Source of the DNA: CAYNYF01 sp964401385
Lineage (GTDB): Bacteria; Planctomycetota; Phycisphaerae; SM23-33
NCBI GenBank assembly: GCA_964401385.1
Contig: CAYNYF010000007.1
Coordinates: forward strand, 1 to 64,000
Direction: 5' to 3'
DNA: 64,000 nt
This document shows, in pieces, positions 35,060 to 44,065 of this stretch. The notes beneath the pieces were generated by a model, which had not been told where the DNA came from, searched no databases, and saw only the letters and a program-made list of their open reading frames with translations. The position numbers and the translations under genes were made by a program. Position 1 is the stretch's first letter. Every line of letters begins with the position of its first letter.

Positions 35060-37147
35060 ATGTGCAAGAGCTGTACGTTGAGGCTGCCGTCGCAATCCGC
35101 CGAGTCCGGGCGCACCTGCCCACGCCCGAAGCGCCGCATCCGCCGCGCCGGTCCGCTCCGAGGGTGGGCAGCGCTGGCGCTGCCGCTGCTGGCCGCCTCG
35201 GCGGCCCCGGCACAGCGCCCCGCGCGCAGCGCCCTGCACATCCCGCAGGGCAGGCGGGTCAACTTCACCACCTATCTCAACGACGGCGCCGGATACCGGT
35301 GGGACATTCAGTACTACCTCAGCATCGGGCAGGGCACCAACTACATCTATAGCGGCGGGCTGTACTGCCGCATCAGCGGCTCGAACGTCTCCTCCAACGG
35401 GCGCGGCTGGATGAACGCCGCCGGCGACGAAATCGAAATCGGACCCTACAACCGCAACAACTGCCAGATCTACCGTCGATGCAAGGTCTACCGCGATCGG
35501 GGGCTGGCCCGCTGGCTGGACATCTTCGTCAACACCACCGGCTCGGCCCAGACCATCCCCGTCGAGATCTACACTTCCGTCAACGGCAGCGTCTCGGGGG
35601 TCATCAGCTCCTCGGGAGCGGGCAGTTACTCCCCGAAGGACTGGGCCTTCATCACCGAGCACCAACGGGGCCGACCGTCCCTGCTGCACATCGTCTCCGG
35701 CCCGCGGAGCAAGCTGCGCCCGAGTGTTGTTACCCAGGGCTCCAGCATCCGGGTGCGCTATTCGCTGACCGTGCCCGCCCGCGGCACGGTGGTGCTGTGC
35801 TACTTCGAGGGCCAGGGCCGCACCACGGAGGAATTGAAGCGGCTCATGAAGAAGTTCCGCGCCTCCGAGGCCCTGAAAGACCTCTCCCCGGCCGTGCGAA
35901 AGCTGATCGTTAACTTCCGCACGGGACAAGAGCTGGAAAACGTCGAGCTGGAGCGCAGCGGCACCTCGGACGTGGTCATTCTGAAAAACGGCGACGCCGT
36001 CTTCGGGCGCATGACCAACGAGGGATTCGTGCTGGAGGCCTTCTACGGCAGGCTGATTCTGCCGGCGGGCCAGGTGGTAGGCTTCGCCTGCGTTCCCGGT
36101 CAGGAGGAGCTGGTCCAGGCCGTTCTGGTCGGCGGGCAGGTACTCAGTGGCAAGCTGCAAGAGCGGCTGCTGCACTTCGCCCTGCCCACCGGCGGGGACT
36201 TGAAGATCCCATTCTCCCGGATCAAGCAGTGCTCCTACCGCATCAGCAAGGAAAAGCCCGCGGAATGGTCGATGATCGACCCGCTGCTGCTGCTGCGAAC
36301 GGGCGACCGGCTGGCCTTCGACCCGGAGCTGCTGAAGTGCACCTTCCAGACCCGCCACGGCACCGTCCCGCTGGACAGCAAGCAGCTTCTGGAGGTCCGC
36401 CTTCACCAGGGCGGGCACGGCGTCCACAGGGCGGTGTTCCTGAACGGCTCCAAGCTGGCCGGGCTGCTCGGTCCGGAGCAGATCATCCTGCCGCTCAAGC
36501 TCGGACCGAAGCTGAACATCTCCCGCGACATGGTGCTTGGCATCCGCTTCGCCGCCGAGACCAAGGAAAACCCGGACCTCGCCTGCGCCAGGCTGTCCAA
36601 CGAGGACGAGCTGTACGGGCGGCTCTCGGACGAGGCGTACGTCGTGGTGACGGACTTCGGCACGGTGAACGTCAAGCCGAAGAACGTGGCCGCGATGAGC
36701 TTCGACGAGGTGGACCCGACGCGGATAGCCATCACGCTGTGGGACGGCTCGAGGCTGCGCGGCCACATTCAACAGGAGGCGCTGCACTTCGAGATCGAGC
36801 CCGGTCCGGTGCTGGACCTGCACGTCGGGCAGATCGTCGCCCTAACCTCGCCGAGAGCCCTGCCGCCGGACGACGTCGTCAAGCGCGTCGAGAAGTACGT
36901 GGCCATGCTGTCCGCGGCCAGCTACAAGGACCGCGAAGAGGCGCAGCGGCTGCTGGTGGAGATGGGCGGCAAGATCGTGCCGCTGCTGAAGAAATACCTC
37001 ACCGACGCCGACCCCGAGATCCGCCAGCGCATCACCGTGATCCTGGAGCGCATCGGGTCGGAGACGCCAGCCGGGTCCGCGGGCGGCCCGCTTCCGGGGG
37101 CATTTGGACCCCCGATGCCGGGCCCCCGCCAGGTCCTGCTGCGGTGA
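35060..37147 (+). CDS. Secreted protein with six tandem ~48-residue beta repeats (paralog 1)
   Basis: 695 residues. A basic n-region and hydrophobic core (WAALALPLLAASAAPAQ, ~36-52) give a signal peptide. Residues ~60-260 form a domain shared with the next gene (GYRWDI, DEIEIGPY, IYRRCKVY, RWLDIFVN, KDWAFIT). Residues ~305-595 hold six repeats of the form L-x-NG-x2-L-x-G...G-x-(L/V)-x-(V/I)-P...V-x-G/A, e.g. LKNGDAVFGRM, LVGGQVLSGKL, FLNGSKLAGLL, LWDGSRLRGHI. A helical HEAT-like piece (~605-660) and a Gly/Pro tail follow. No known family is recognised; location periplasmic or outer surface. It is followed 56 bp later by its paralog. Confidence 0.8.
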   Translation: MCKSCTLRLPSQSAESGRTCPRPKRRIRRAGPLRGWAALALPLLAASAAPAQRPARSALHIPQGRRVNFTTYLNDGAGYRWDIQYYLSIGQGTNYIYSGGLYCRISGSNVSSNGRGWMNAAGDEIEIGPYNRNNCQIYRRCKVYRDRGLARWLDIFVNTTGSAQTIPVEIYTSVNGSVSGVISSSGAGSYSPKDWAFITEHQRGRPSLLHIVSGPRSKLRPSVVTQGSSIRVRYSLTVPARGTVVLCYFEGQGRTTEELKRLMKKFRASEALKDLSPAVRKLIVNFRTGQELENVELERSGTSDVVILKNGDAVFGRMTNEGFVLEAFYGRLILPAGQVVGFACVPGQEELVQAVLVGGQVLSGKLQERLLHFALPTGGDLKIPFSRIKQCSYRISKEKPAEWSMIDPLLLLRTGDRLAFDPELLKCTFQTRHGTVPLDSKQLLEVRLHQGGHGVHRAVFLNGSKLAGLLGPEQIILPLKLGPKLNISRDMVLGIRFAAETKENPDLACARLSNEDELYGRLSDEAYVVVTDFGTVNVKPKNVAAMSFDEVDPTRIAITLWDGSRLRGHIQQEALHFEIEPGPVLDLHVGQIVALTSPRALPPDDVVKRVEKYVAMLSAASYKDREEAQRLLVEMGGKIVPLLKKYLTDADPEIRQRITVILERIGSETPAGSAGGPLPGAFGPPMPGPRQVLLR

Positions 37148-37203
37148 CCGATCTGCCGCCGCCAAAGCGCTGCGGGCTACAACAGGGAAGAATTGCAGAA
37201 ACC

Positions 37204-39315
37204 ATGAAACCGACACCCGCACTGAGATTCGCCTTGGCCGTCGCCGTCGCTCTGACGGCGGCGATCGACCCGGCTTCAGGGCAGCGGCCCCCGATGAGCC
37301 GGCCGGCGGCAGCCATTGTAGCTGGCAGTCCTTCCGCCGGCGGCGGCATCCACATCGCCTCGGGGCGGACGACCTCCTTCATGTGGGTCCTGACCGACGC
37401 CTCCGGCTACCGCTGGGACATCTCCAGCAACGGCACCATCTCCGACGGCACCAGCGACGCCTACGACACCGGCATGCAATTGCAGGTCGACGGCGCCAGC
37501 TTTCCCGGCTACAGCACCGGCAAGCTCAGCCAGGACGGCGCCGAAGTCGAGATCGGACCCTGGAAACAAGCCGGACTGGCCATCTACCGCCGCGTCTGCA
37601 TCAACGTCCAGGCCGGCTACTGCCGCTGGATCGACATTTTCGAGAACAGCAGCTCGGACAAGGACGTGACGGCCTCCCTGAAGTACTACTTCAACATGGG
37701 CGAATCCACCCGCCAGACGTACACCAGCTCCGGCGCGGCGGAGCTGACCGACAAGGACTGGGGCATCGTCACCGCGGGCTCCTCGAGAACTTCCTCGCGC
37801 CCGGCGATCGTGCACGTCTTCGGCTCGCCCGGGGCCAAGTTCAAACCGGCCTTCCAGTTCGACCGCAGCAACGACAACATTTACTATCACGCCAGTATAA
37901 AGGTCCCCGCCGGAAAGACCGTGGCCATATGCTTCTTCGAGGCCCAGAGACGGCCTTACGAATCGGCCGTGAAGTTTCTCAAGGACTTCAAGCCCAGGCG
38001 CGAACTGGCGCTGGTTCCGGCGCCCCTGCGGAAAATCCTGCTGAACATGACCGGGGCGTCGCTGCTGCTGGGGGAGATCGAGCTGAAGCGCAGCGACAAG
38101 TACGATCTGGTGAGCCTGCGCAACGGCGACGAGATCCGCGGGCAGATCACCACCGCCAAGTACGCGCTGCGGACCGGCTTCGGGGCGATCGAGGTTCCGG
38201 CGGGCGAGGTGATCGGGCTGGTGAGCCGCTCGGCCGAGAAGGACCTGGTCAAGCTGGTGCTGGCCGGCGGGCAGGTGGTCGCCGGGGAGCTGACCAACGG
38301 CCCGCTCGCCATCCGCCTGCCCGGGGGAACCGAGCTGAAGGTCCCGCCCAGGGGCATTCGCCAGGCGGCCTACAAGATCTCGGAGAAAAGGCCCGAGCAG
38401 GTGCGGACGACCGATTCGCTGGTGCTGCTGCGGCGGGGCGAGCGGCTGGCGTTCGACGACTCCGGGCTGCGCTTTGCGTTCCTGACCTCGCACGGGGCGC
38501 TGGACCTGGCGGCGGAGGATCTATCCGCCATCGAAATGGACACACCCGGCGGCGGCCTGCACCGGGCCGTCTTCCGCAACGGCTCGCTGCTGGCGGGGCT
38601 GCTCGGGGCTGAGCGGATCGGCCTGAAGCTGAAGCTCGGGCCGTCGGCGGAGCTGCCCAGATGGCAGCTTGGGCGAATCCTCTTCGCCGCCGAGGAACTG
38701 GAGCCGGCGGGCCTGTCCAAGCTCACTCTCCGCAACGGCGACGTCCTGTACGGGACGTTCTCCGACAAGAAATGGGCCATCCAGACCAAGCTCGGCAAGG
38801 TGGAAGTGGTGCCGGCGGACGTTGCCTCCGGCCAGTCCAGCGCCAATTCCCTCGGACACGTCCAGCTCGTCCTTCGCACCGGCACCAAGATCGGGGGCAA
38901 GCTCGCCGACGACTACGTGGGCTTTCAGGTCAAGCCGGGTCCGGCCATGAAGATCTTCGTCGGCAAGATCGGCGCGTTCGTCGGCGCGGAGCCGGCAAAG
39001 CCCGCCACCTCTGAGGAAGCGACCTCCAGCCCCAGCACCCGGACGGGCGCTGCCGACGGCAGCTCCGAAGCGCCCGCCATCGCGGGCAAGGGGCTGCCCG
39101 AGCTGGAGAAACTGCTCAGAGACCGCACGGTGAGGATGGCAGCGACTCAAAGGGCGCTCGCCGAGGTGAAAGCGAAGCTGGCGGCCGTCAACGAAGCCGG
39201 CCTGCGGGAGCAGTTGGCCAAGCAGGCCGGATCGCTCATGGCAGAGCTGAACAAGCTCCAAGCGACTATCGCGCAGATCCGGAAGCAGAAGGCCGTTCTG
39301 ACCCAGCGCGGTTAG
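37204..39315 (+). CDS. Secreted protein with six tandem ~48-residue beta repeats (paralog 2)
   Basis: 703 residues from ATG 37204 (MKPTPALRFALAVAVALTAA, signal peptide to ~26); the frame continues open upstream inside paralog 1 but has no role there. The N-terminal domain matches paralog 1 (GYRWDISS, AEVEIGPW, IYRRVCIN, RWIDIFEN, KDWGIVT). Six repeats occupy ~302-595 (LRNGDEIRGQI, LAGGQVVAGEL, LRRGERLAFDD, FRNGSLLAGLL, LRNGDVLYGTF, LRTGTKIGGKL). Instead of HEAT-like helices it ends in a Ser/Thr/Ala linker and a ~70-residue coiled coil (LPELEKLLRDRTVRM onward). The stop overlaps by 4 bp the stop region of the convergent lipoprotein gene. Confidence 0.8.
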   Translation: MKPTPALRFALAVAVALTAAIDPASGQRPPMSRPAAAIVAGSPSAGGGIHIASGRTTSFMWVLTDASGYRWDISSNGTISDGTSDAYDTGMQLQVDGASFPGYSTGKLSQDGAEVEIGPWKQAGLAIYRRVCINVQAGYCRWIDIFENSSSDKDVTASLKYYFNMGESTRQTYTSSGAAELTDKDWGIVTAGSSRTSSRPAIVHVFGSPGAKFKPAFQFDRSNDNIYYHASIKVPAGKTVAICFFEAQRRPYESAVKFLKDFKPRRELALVPAPLRKILLNMTGASLLLGEIELKRSDKYDLVSLRNGDEIRGQITTAKYALRTGFGAIEVPAGEVIGLVSRSAEKDLVKLVLAGGQVVAGELTNGPLAIRLPGGTELKVPPRGIRQAAYKISEKRPEQVRTTDSLVLLRRGERLAFDDSGLRFAFLTSHGALDLAAEDLSAIEMDTPGGGLHRAVFRNGSLLAGLLGAERIGLKLKLGPSAELPRWQLGRILFAAEELEPAGLSKLTLRNGDVLYGTFSDKKWAIQTKLGKVEVVPADVASGQSSANSLGHVQLVLRTGTKIGGKLADDYVGFQVKPGPAMKIFVGKIGAFVGAEPAKPATSEEATSSPSTRTGAADGSSEAPAIAGKGLPELEKLLRDRTVRMAATQRALAEVKAKLAAVNEAGLREQLAKQAGSLMAELNKLQATIAQIRKQKAVLTQRG

Positions 39316-40865
39316 CGCCGGGCGGGGAACGGCCGGTCAAAAAGCTCTTGCATCACGCCGGGGATGTCCTCGCTGCGCAGGGGGCCTTGGATCCGGCCGG
39401 CGGTCGACATGATGAAGGTGGCCGAGTTCCGCCAGTTCAGCCCGCCGTGGGTCGAGGCCATCGTCACCGCCCCGGCGAAGAAGCCCGAGCCGTTGTAGTA
39501 GCGGTCGTCCAGGCTGACGATCACGTCCGGGACATTCTCCGCCCCGGCGAAGTGGGCCCGCCACAGCCGGTACAGGGCGTCGGGATACGGATGCCTGCCG
39601 TCGGAAGTGGCTTTCAGCAGCGACCTGCCGTCGACGCCGCCGGAAGCCAGCTCGGCGAGCTTCAGCGGGTCGCCCTCGATCGGGTCGTACTGGAAGGTCT
39701 CACCGTCGGCGGAGCGGATCCGCGCCTGCCCGTCGCGGCTGGCGACGACCACCGCGTCGCCCTCGGCGTAGCTGACCAGCTCGACGGCATCGGACTCCAG
39801 CAGATCGGCGGCGAGCCTGGCTACGTTGCGGGCGTTGAAGGCCGCGTACGTCACCAAGCCGAACTTGACCATCGCCACGTCGTTGTCGCCGCGGACGCGG
39901 CCGACCAGCCGCCAGCCCTTCTCTTTCAAGTGCTTCTCCAAGCCGGCGGGCTTGCAGGGGACGTTGGTCTGGCCGTGGTCGGCGAAGAAGGTGAACTTCA
40001 CCAGGCCCCCGCTCTCGTACAGGATCTGAAGCGCCAGCCGCTGGCACTGGCGCAGGGCGTATAGCTGGCCTTCCTTTCCCATGCGCGAGCCCAGGCCGGC
40101 GGTGGAGACCAGATACGTCACCACCTCCATGCGGTCGCGCCGGTCCCACAGGCGCTTGATCTTGTCCAGCTCGACCCGGAACAGCCGCTTCGGGCGCAGA
40201 TACACCAGGGCGTCGTCCAGGGTCGGGCCGCGGTAGTCGATAATGCTCGCGAACGGCTCGTTCTTTCCGCCCAGGTAGTCCCCCGTCCCGCCGACAATTG
40301 TCTTCCTGCTGTGACTGTAGTACTTGGCCTCGTATCCGGCGCACGGCATGTAGCCGAAGGCGTCTTCCAGGGCCAGGTCGGTCATCACCGGATACGGGGG
40401 GATGACCACGGCCGGAGGGTCGAACAGCCGGAGCTGGCCGGACTCGTAGAACTCCTTGACCACGTCGAAGGGGATTCCGTCCAGCACCACCACCAGGTGC
40501 CGGCACCGCCGCGGGTCGAGGGCGCGGAGGTGGACGATCCGATCGGGCTGGCCGTCGCCGTCGCGGTCGTATCCGATGCGGTCGATCCTTCCGGACTGAT
40601 CGAACAGGCAGAAGAAGTCCGCCGCCGAGTCACCGTCGGTGTCGTAGCCGGCGAGGGCGGGACTCGTCACGATCGGCTCTTCCGGAAACGTCACCGCCCC
40701 CCCGCAGCCGTGCAGCAGAAACGAAATGATCGGAAGTCCCATCAGCACCCATCCCTTCCATCGAAGCCTCCGAACGGGCCGGCTCCCGCCAGAAACGATC
40801 TTGTCGGCCCTTCCGGCCGGGCCAGCCGGGCGGGCCTCAGGCCGCGATGTCCTGCCGTTACGCAT
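39312..40865 (-). CDS. Lipoprotein of the alkaline phosphatase/phosphodiesterase superfamily
   Basis: 517 residues; ATG 40865 is preceded by aggagaggag. A long basic n-region precedes a hydrophobic core ending in lipobox LLHG|C (~residue 53). Next are two Asp-rich loops resembling calcium-binding repeats (DTDGDSAAD, ~75; DRDGDGQPDR, ~100), then an alkaline phosphatase-like core: LVVVLDGIPFDVV (first metal Asp), a TGDYLGGK loop, FTFFADHGQTN (Asp-His ligands) and TMASTHGGLN (His). This fits type I phosphodiesterase/nucleotide pyrophosphatase-like enzymes. The nucleophile (usually Thr or Ser) is not obvious. Substrate unknown. Confidence 0.78.
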   Translation of the reverse strand: MRNGRTSRPEARPAGPAGRADKIVSGGSRPVRRLRWKGWVLMGLPIISFLLHGCGGAVTFPEEPIVTSPALAGYDTDGDSAADFFCLFDQSGRIDRIGYDRDGDGQPDRIVHLRALDPRRCRHLVVVLDGIPFDVVKEFYESGQLRLFDPPAVVIPPYPVMTDLALEDAFGYMPCAGYEAKYYSHSRKTIVGGTGDYLGGKNEPFASIIDYRGPTLDDALVYLRPKRLFRVELDKIKRLWDRRDRMEVVTYLVSTAGLGSRMGKEGQLYALRQCQRLALQILYESGGLVKFTFFADHGQTNVPCKPAGLEKHLKEKGWRLVGRVRGDNDVAMVKFGLVTYAAFNARNVARLAADLLESDAVELVSYAEGDAVVVASRDGQARIRSADGETFQYDPIEGDPLKLAELASGGVDGRSLLKATSDGRHPYPDALYRLWRAHFAGAENVPDVIVSLDDRYYNGSGFFAGAVTMASTHGGLNWRNSATFIMSTAGRIQGPLRSEDIPGVMQELFDRPFPARR

Positions 40866-40973
40866 CGGGAGCGTCTCCTCTCCTGAAAGTTCGCCGGATC
40901 ATCCTACCTGCCGCCGCAACCCGTGGCAAAATCATCTTCCCAGCGGTCCGGCCCGCCTGTATTTGTATTCGCC

Positions 40974-42272
40974 ATGAAGGCTTTAGTCTACGGTGTCAAC
41001 CCCGTCGGCTGGGCGACCTGCCTGTGGTTGAAGCACCTCTGGCGCGGATGCGTGCTGAGCCGGCTGAACGGGCTGCGTCTGCGAGAGCTGCCCGTTCCGC
41101 CGCTTCCCGCCGACGACTGGGTCCGCTGCCGGACCGTCCTGGGCGGCATCTGCGGCTCGGACTTGGCCATCCTGATGCAGCGGCAGCCGCCGAACTCCTT
41201 CCTGCAATCGTTCACCACGCTGCCGGCGACGCTGGGGCACGAGAACGTCGCCGTGGTCGAGCAGGTCGGCCCGGGGGCGGATTCGCACTGGTTGGGCAAG
41301 CGCGTCTGCGTCGATCCGGGCTTGCCCTGCCGCGCTCGCGGGATCGACCCGCCCTGCCAAGCCTGTGCGGCCGGGCGTTTCGGCGCCTGCGAGAATTTCT
41401 CCGCCGACGGGGACGGGGCATCGGCCCTTCCGCCGGGCACGTCTTTGGGCTACTGCGGGCCGGTGGGCGGCTCGTGGAGCAAGTGGTTCGTCGCCCACGT
41501 CTCCCAGTTGGTGGAGGTGCCGCCGGGGCTGACCGACGAGCAGGCCGTCCTCACCGACCCGTTGGCGTGCAGCGTCCACGCCGTCAACAGGGCCGACGTG
41601 TCGGCCGCCGAGAAGGTGCTGGTCTACGGCGCCGGCGTGCTGGGGCTGGGCGTGGTCTGGGCGCTGCGGGCGATGGGCTACCGCGGCGGCATCGACGTCA
41701 TCGCCCGCCACCGGCACCAGGCGGAGCTGGCCCGGCGATTCGGCGCAAGTGAAGCGCTCCAACTTCCCCGCCGCCCCCGTGAGCGGTTCGAGGGGATTTC
41801 CCGGCGCACGGGCGGGCGCGTGGTGCGAGCGCGATTCGGCAATTACATGCTCTCGGGCGGCTACGACCTGGTCTTCGAGTGCGTCGGCAGCGGGGATGCC
41901 ATCGAGGAGGTCCTGAAATGGGCCAGGTCCGGCGGGCAGGTCGTTATGGTCGGCACGGGCCACGGCCGCGGGGCGGACATGACGCCCGTCTGGTTCAGCG
42001 AGCTGAACGTAGTTGGCTCCTGCGGCCGCGGGGAGGAGGACCGCCAGGGACGAAAGCTCCACACCTACCGCCTGGTCCAGGAGCTGATGCTCTCCGGCGC
42101 CGCGGACGTCAGTTGCCTGCTGACGCACACCTTTGACCTGTCGCAGTACAAGCGCGCCTTGACGGCCGCCATCGACAAGGGCGCCCACCGGTCCGTCAAG
42201 GTGGCGTTTCGGTTTGGTGCCGCCGGCGCCGCCGGGCAGGGCTCCGGGTCGGGAAAGGGACAGGGCACGTGA
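40974..42272 (+). CDS. Zinc-dependent medium-chain dehydrogenase (MDR family)
   Basis: 432 residues from ATG 40974; the 17-codon upstream extension is discounted. The catalytic zinc region shows GGICGSDLAI and GHENVAVVE; four Cys near ~125-150 (CRARGIDPPCQACAAGRFGAC) match the structural zinc lobe. The Rossmann motif VYGAGVLGLGVVW (~220) binds NAD(P). The protein is longer than the usual ~350 residues, with inserts in the N-terminal lobe and around ~155-175. It probably oxidises a sugar or polyol. Its TGA overlaps the GTG of the next gene (GTGA), so it works with, or is co-regulated with, the URO-D protein. Confidence 0.9.
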   Translation: MKALVYGVNPVGWATCLWLKHLWRGCVLSRLNGLRLRELPVPPLPADDWVRCRTVLGGICGSDLAILMQRQPPNSFLQSFTTLPATLGHENVAVVEQVGPGADSHWLGKRVCVDPGLPCRARGIDPPCQACAAGRFGACENFSADGDGASALPPGTSLGYCGPVGGSWSKWFVAHVSQLVEVPPGLTDEQAVLTDPLACSVHAVNRADVSAAEKVLVYGAGVLGLGVVWALRAMGYRGGIDVIARHRHQAELARRFGASEALQLPRRPRERFEGISRRTGGRVVRARFGNYMLSGGYDLVFECVGSGDAIEEVLKWARSGGQVVMVGTGHGRGADMTPVWFSELNVVGSCGRGEEDRQGRKLHTYRLVQELMLSGAADVSCLLTHTFDLSQYKRALTAAIDKGAHRSVKVAFRFGAAGAAGQGSGSGKGQGT

Positions 42273-43381
42273 GCCCCGCCGAGCGAATGTGGGCGGCCGT
42301 CCGGGGCGAGCCGGCCGATCGGCTCCCGTTCGCCACCTACAACTGTCACGGGTTTTCCTGGGGCGGGCACGCCGCCTGCCCGGAGTACGCCCCGATACTG
42401 GAGGCGATTCGGCGCACCGGCGCGGGAATGCTCTGCAAGCTCCGGGCAAGACGCGCCGGCGGCATGCCGGCCCCGCAAGTGGCCCGCGCGGTCGAGGGCG
42501 ACCAGGAGCTGACCACGGAGACCCTGGCGACTCCAGGAGGCACCCTGCGCCGCGTGTTCCGCAATCGCCGCGGGCAGCCCGCCCGGTGCGTCGAGCACTA
42601 CCTCAAGACCGACGCGGACGTCGAGAGTTTCCTCTCGCTGCGGCCGGAGCCGGTTCGCTGGGAGATCGACGAGCTGCTGGCGATGGTGGGCGAGATCGGC
42701 CGGGCCGGGGTGGCGTACCTGGACTATCGCGACCCGTTCGGCAGCGTCGCCGGCCTCTTCGACCAGGAGGATTTCCTGATCCGCATTCACACCGACCCGG
42801 CCCCGGTCATGGCGCTGATCGAGCGCGCATTCAGGACAACCCGCGACGAGCTGCACGCCCTGCTGGAGGTGCTTTCCGGGCCGCGCCCCAACGTGCTCTT
42901 CTACACCTGCGGGCCGGAGTGGGCCACGCCGCCGCTGATGCGCCCGGAACTGTTCGCCAGGGTCGTCACGCCGTACCAATCGCCGCTGGTGGCGATGATC
43001 CACGAGCATGGCTTCCCCGTATCGCTGCACTGCCACGGGCGGGTGCGGCTGGCCCTGCCGGAGATCCTCAAGTGCCGCTTCGACGTGCTGGAGCCCATCG
43101 AGCCGCCGTCACAGGGAGACATCGACCTGGGCGAGCTTCGCGCGGCCGTCGGCGACCAAATGGCGCTGATGGGCTACGTCCAGGACCAGGACTTCTTCAC
43201 GGCCACGCCGCAGCGGATGCGAGACCATGTCGCCCGCATCGTCGCCGCCATCGGGCGGGGGGCAGCGGCGAGGCGATACATCGCCACGCCCACGTGCACG
43301 CCGTTCGCCTTTCCCCCGCCGCCGCAGTACGTGGCCAACTACGTGGCCTTCCTGGAAGCGGCGGCCGAGCTTGGCGCGTAG
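42269..43381 (+). CDS. Uroporphyrinogen decarboxylase-like (URO-D) family protein
   Basis: 370 residues; GTG start overlapping the dehydrogenase stop. It opens SPAERMWAAVRGEPADRLPF, as in URO-D/MtaA-type proteins, and shows VSLHCHGRVRLAL, LEPIEPPSQGD and a C-terminal TPTCTPF. His in HCHG and the C-terminal Cys are placed like zinc ligands of corrinoid or cobalamin-dependent methyltransferases of this superfamily. HemE-specific N-terminal arginines are not apparent, so it is unlikely to be a haem enzyme. The true substrate may be a methylated compound or a sugar derivative linked to the dehydrogenase. Confidence 0.85.
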   Translation: MSPAERMWAAVRGEPADRLPFATYNCHGFSWGGHAACPEYAPILEAIRRTGAGMLCKLRARRAGGMPAPQVARAVEGDQELTTETLATPGGTLRRVFRNRRGQPARCVEHYLKTDADVESFLSLRPEPVRWEIDELLAMVGEIGRAGVAYLDYRDPFGSVAGLFDQEDFLIRIHTDPAPVMALIERAFRTTRDELHALLEVLSGPRPNVLFYTCGPEWATPPLMRPELFARVVTPYQSPLVAMIHEHGFPVSLHCHGRVRLALPEILKCRFDVLEPIEPPSQGDIDLGELRAAVGDQMALMGYVQDQDFFTATPQRMRDHVARIVAAIGRGAAARRYIATPTCTPFAFPPPPQYVANYVAFLEAAAELGA

Positions 43382-43453
43382 AGCCGGATCGGACATACTG
43401 ATGGACCTGGAGCGTCCCGGCTTTCGGCCGAGCGGACGAAAACGAGGACTAGA

Positions 43454-43969
43454 ATGACTCAGGCAAAGCCCCTCGTCGGCGTGTTGATGGGATCCGACAG
43501 TGATTGGGCGGTCATGCAGCGAGGCGTCGAGCAGCTCGGACATTTCGGCATCGAATGCGAAGCCCGGGTGCTCAGCGCGCACCGCAGCCCGGGGGCAGTG
43601 GACGAGTACGCCGCCTCCGCGGCCGACCGCGGCATCCGGGTCATCATTGCCGCCGCCGGCATGAGCGCCGCCCTGGCCGGGGCGGTGGCGGCGCGGACGC
43701 AACTGCCGGTAATCGGCGTGGCGGTTTCCTCCGGCCCGCTGGCGGGCGTCGACGCCCTGGTTTCGACGGTTCAGATGCCGCCCGGCGTGCCGGTCGGATG
43801 CACCGGACTGGACGCGGCCGGCGCGATCAACGCCGCCATCTACGCCGCCGAGATCCTTGCCCTTTCCGACGCTTCCCTGGCCGAGAAGCTCAAGCAGCAC
43901 AAGTCCGCCCAGGCCGAAAAGACCCTGGAAAAGGACCGGAAGCTTCAGGAAAAGCCGGGCACCGGCTGA
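43454..43969 (+). CDS. purE: N5-carboxyaminoimidazole ribonucleotide mutase (PurE)
   Basis: 171 residues. Converts N5-CAIR to CAIR in purine synthesis. Key motifs are VGVLMGSDSDWAVM at the N-terminus, VLSAHRSPGAVDEYA with the catalytic His (~45) and the loop IAAAGMSAALAGAVAA, where most PurE proteins read GAAHLPG: the His and Pro of that loop are absent, a substitution seen in class II-like forms. The rest (PVIGVAVSSGPLAGVDALVS) agrees with the fold. The C-terminal ~20 residues are charged and helical. purK is not in the window. The stop lies in a short hairpin (agccgg-gca-ccggct). Confidence 0.88.
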   Translation: MTQAKPLVGVLMGSDSDWAVMQRGVEQLGHFGIECEARVLSAHRSPGAVDEYAASAADRGIRVIIAAAGMSAALAGAVAARTQLPVIGVAVSSGPLAGVDALVSTVQMPPGVPVGCTGLDAAGAINAAIYAAEILALSDASLAEKLKQHKSAQAEKTLEKDRKLQEKPGTG

Positions 43970-44065
43970 AAAACTTTCAGAAAATACTGGCCTGCCGCAT
44001 CTTGGAGGTTAGTATTCTCGCCCCGATGGGCACCGGCTGCGGCTGCGGCGGTCCGGCGGCGACCC

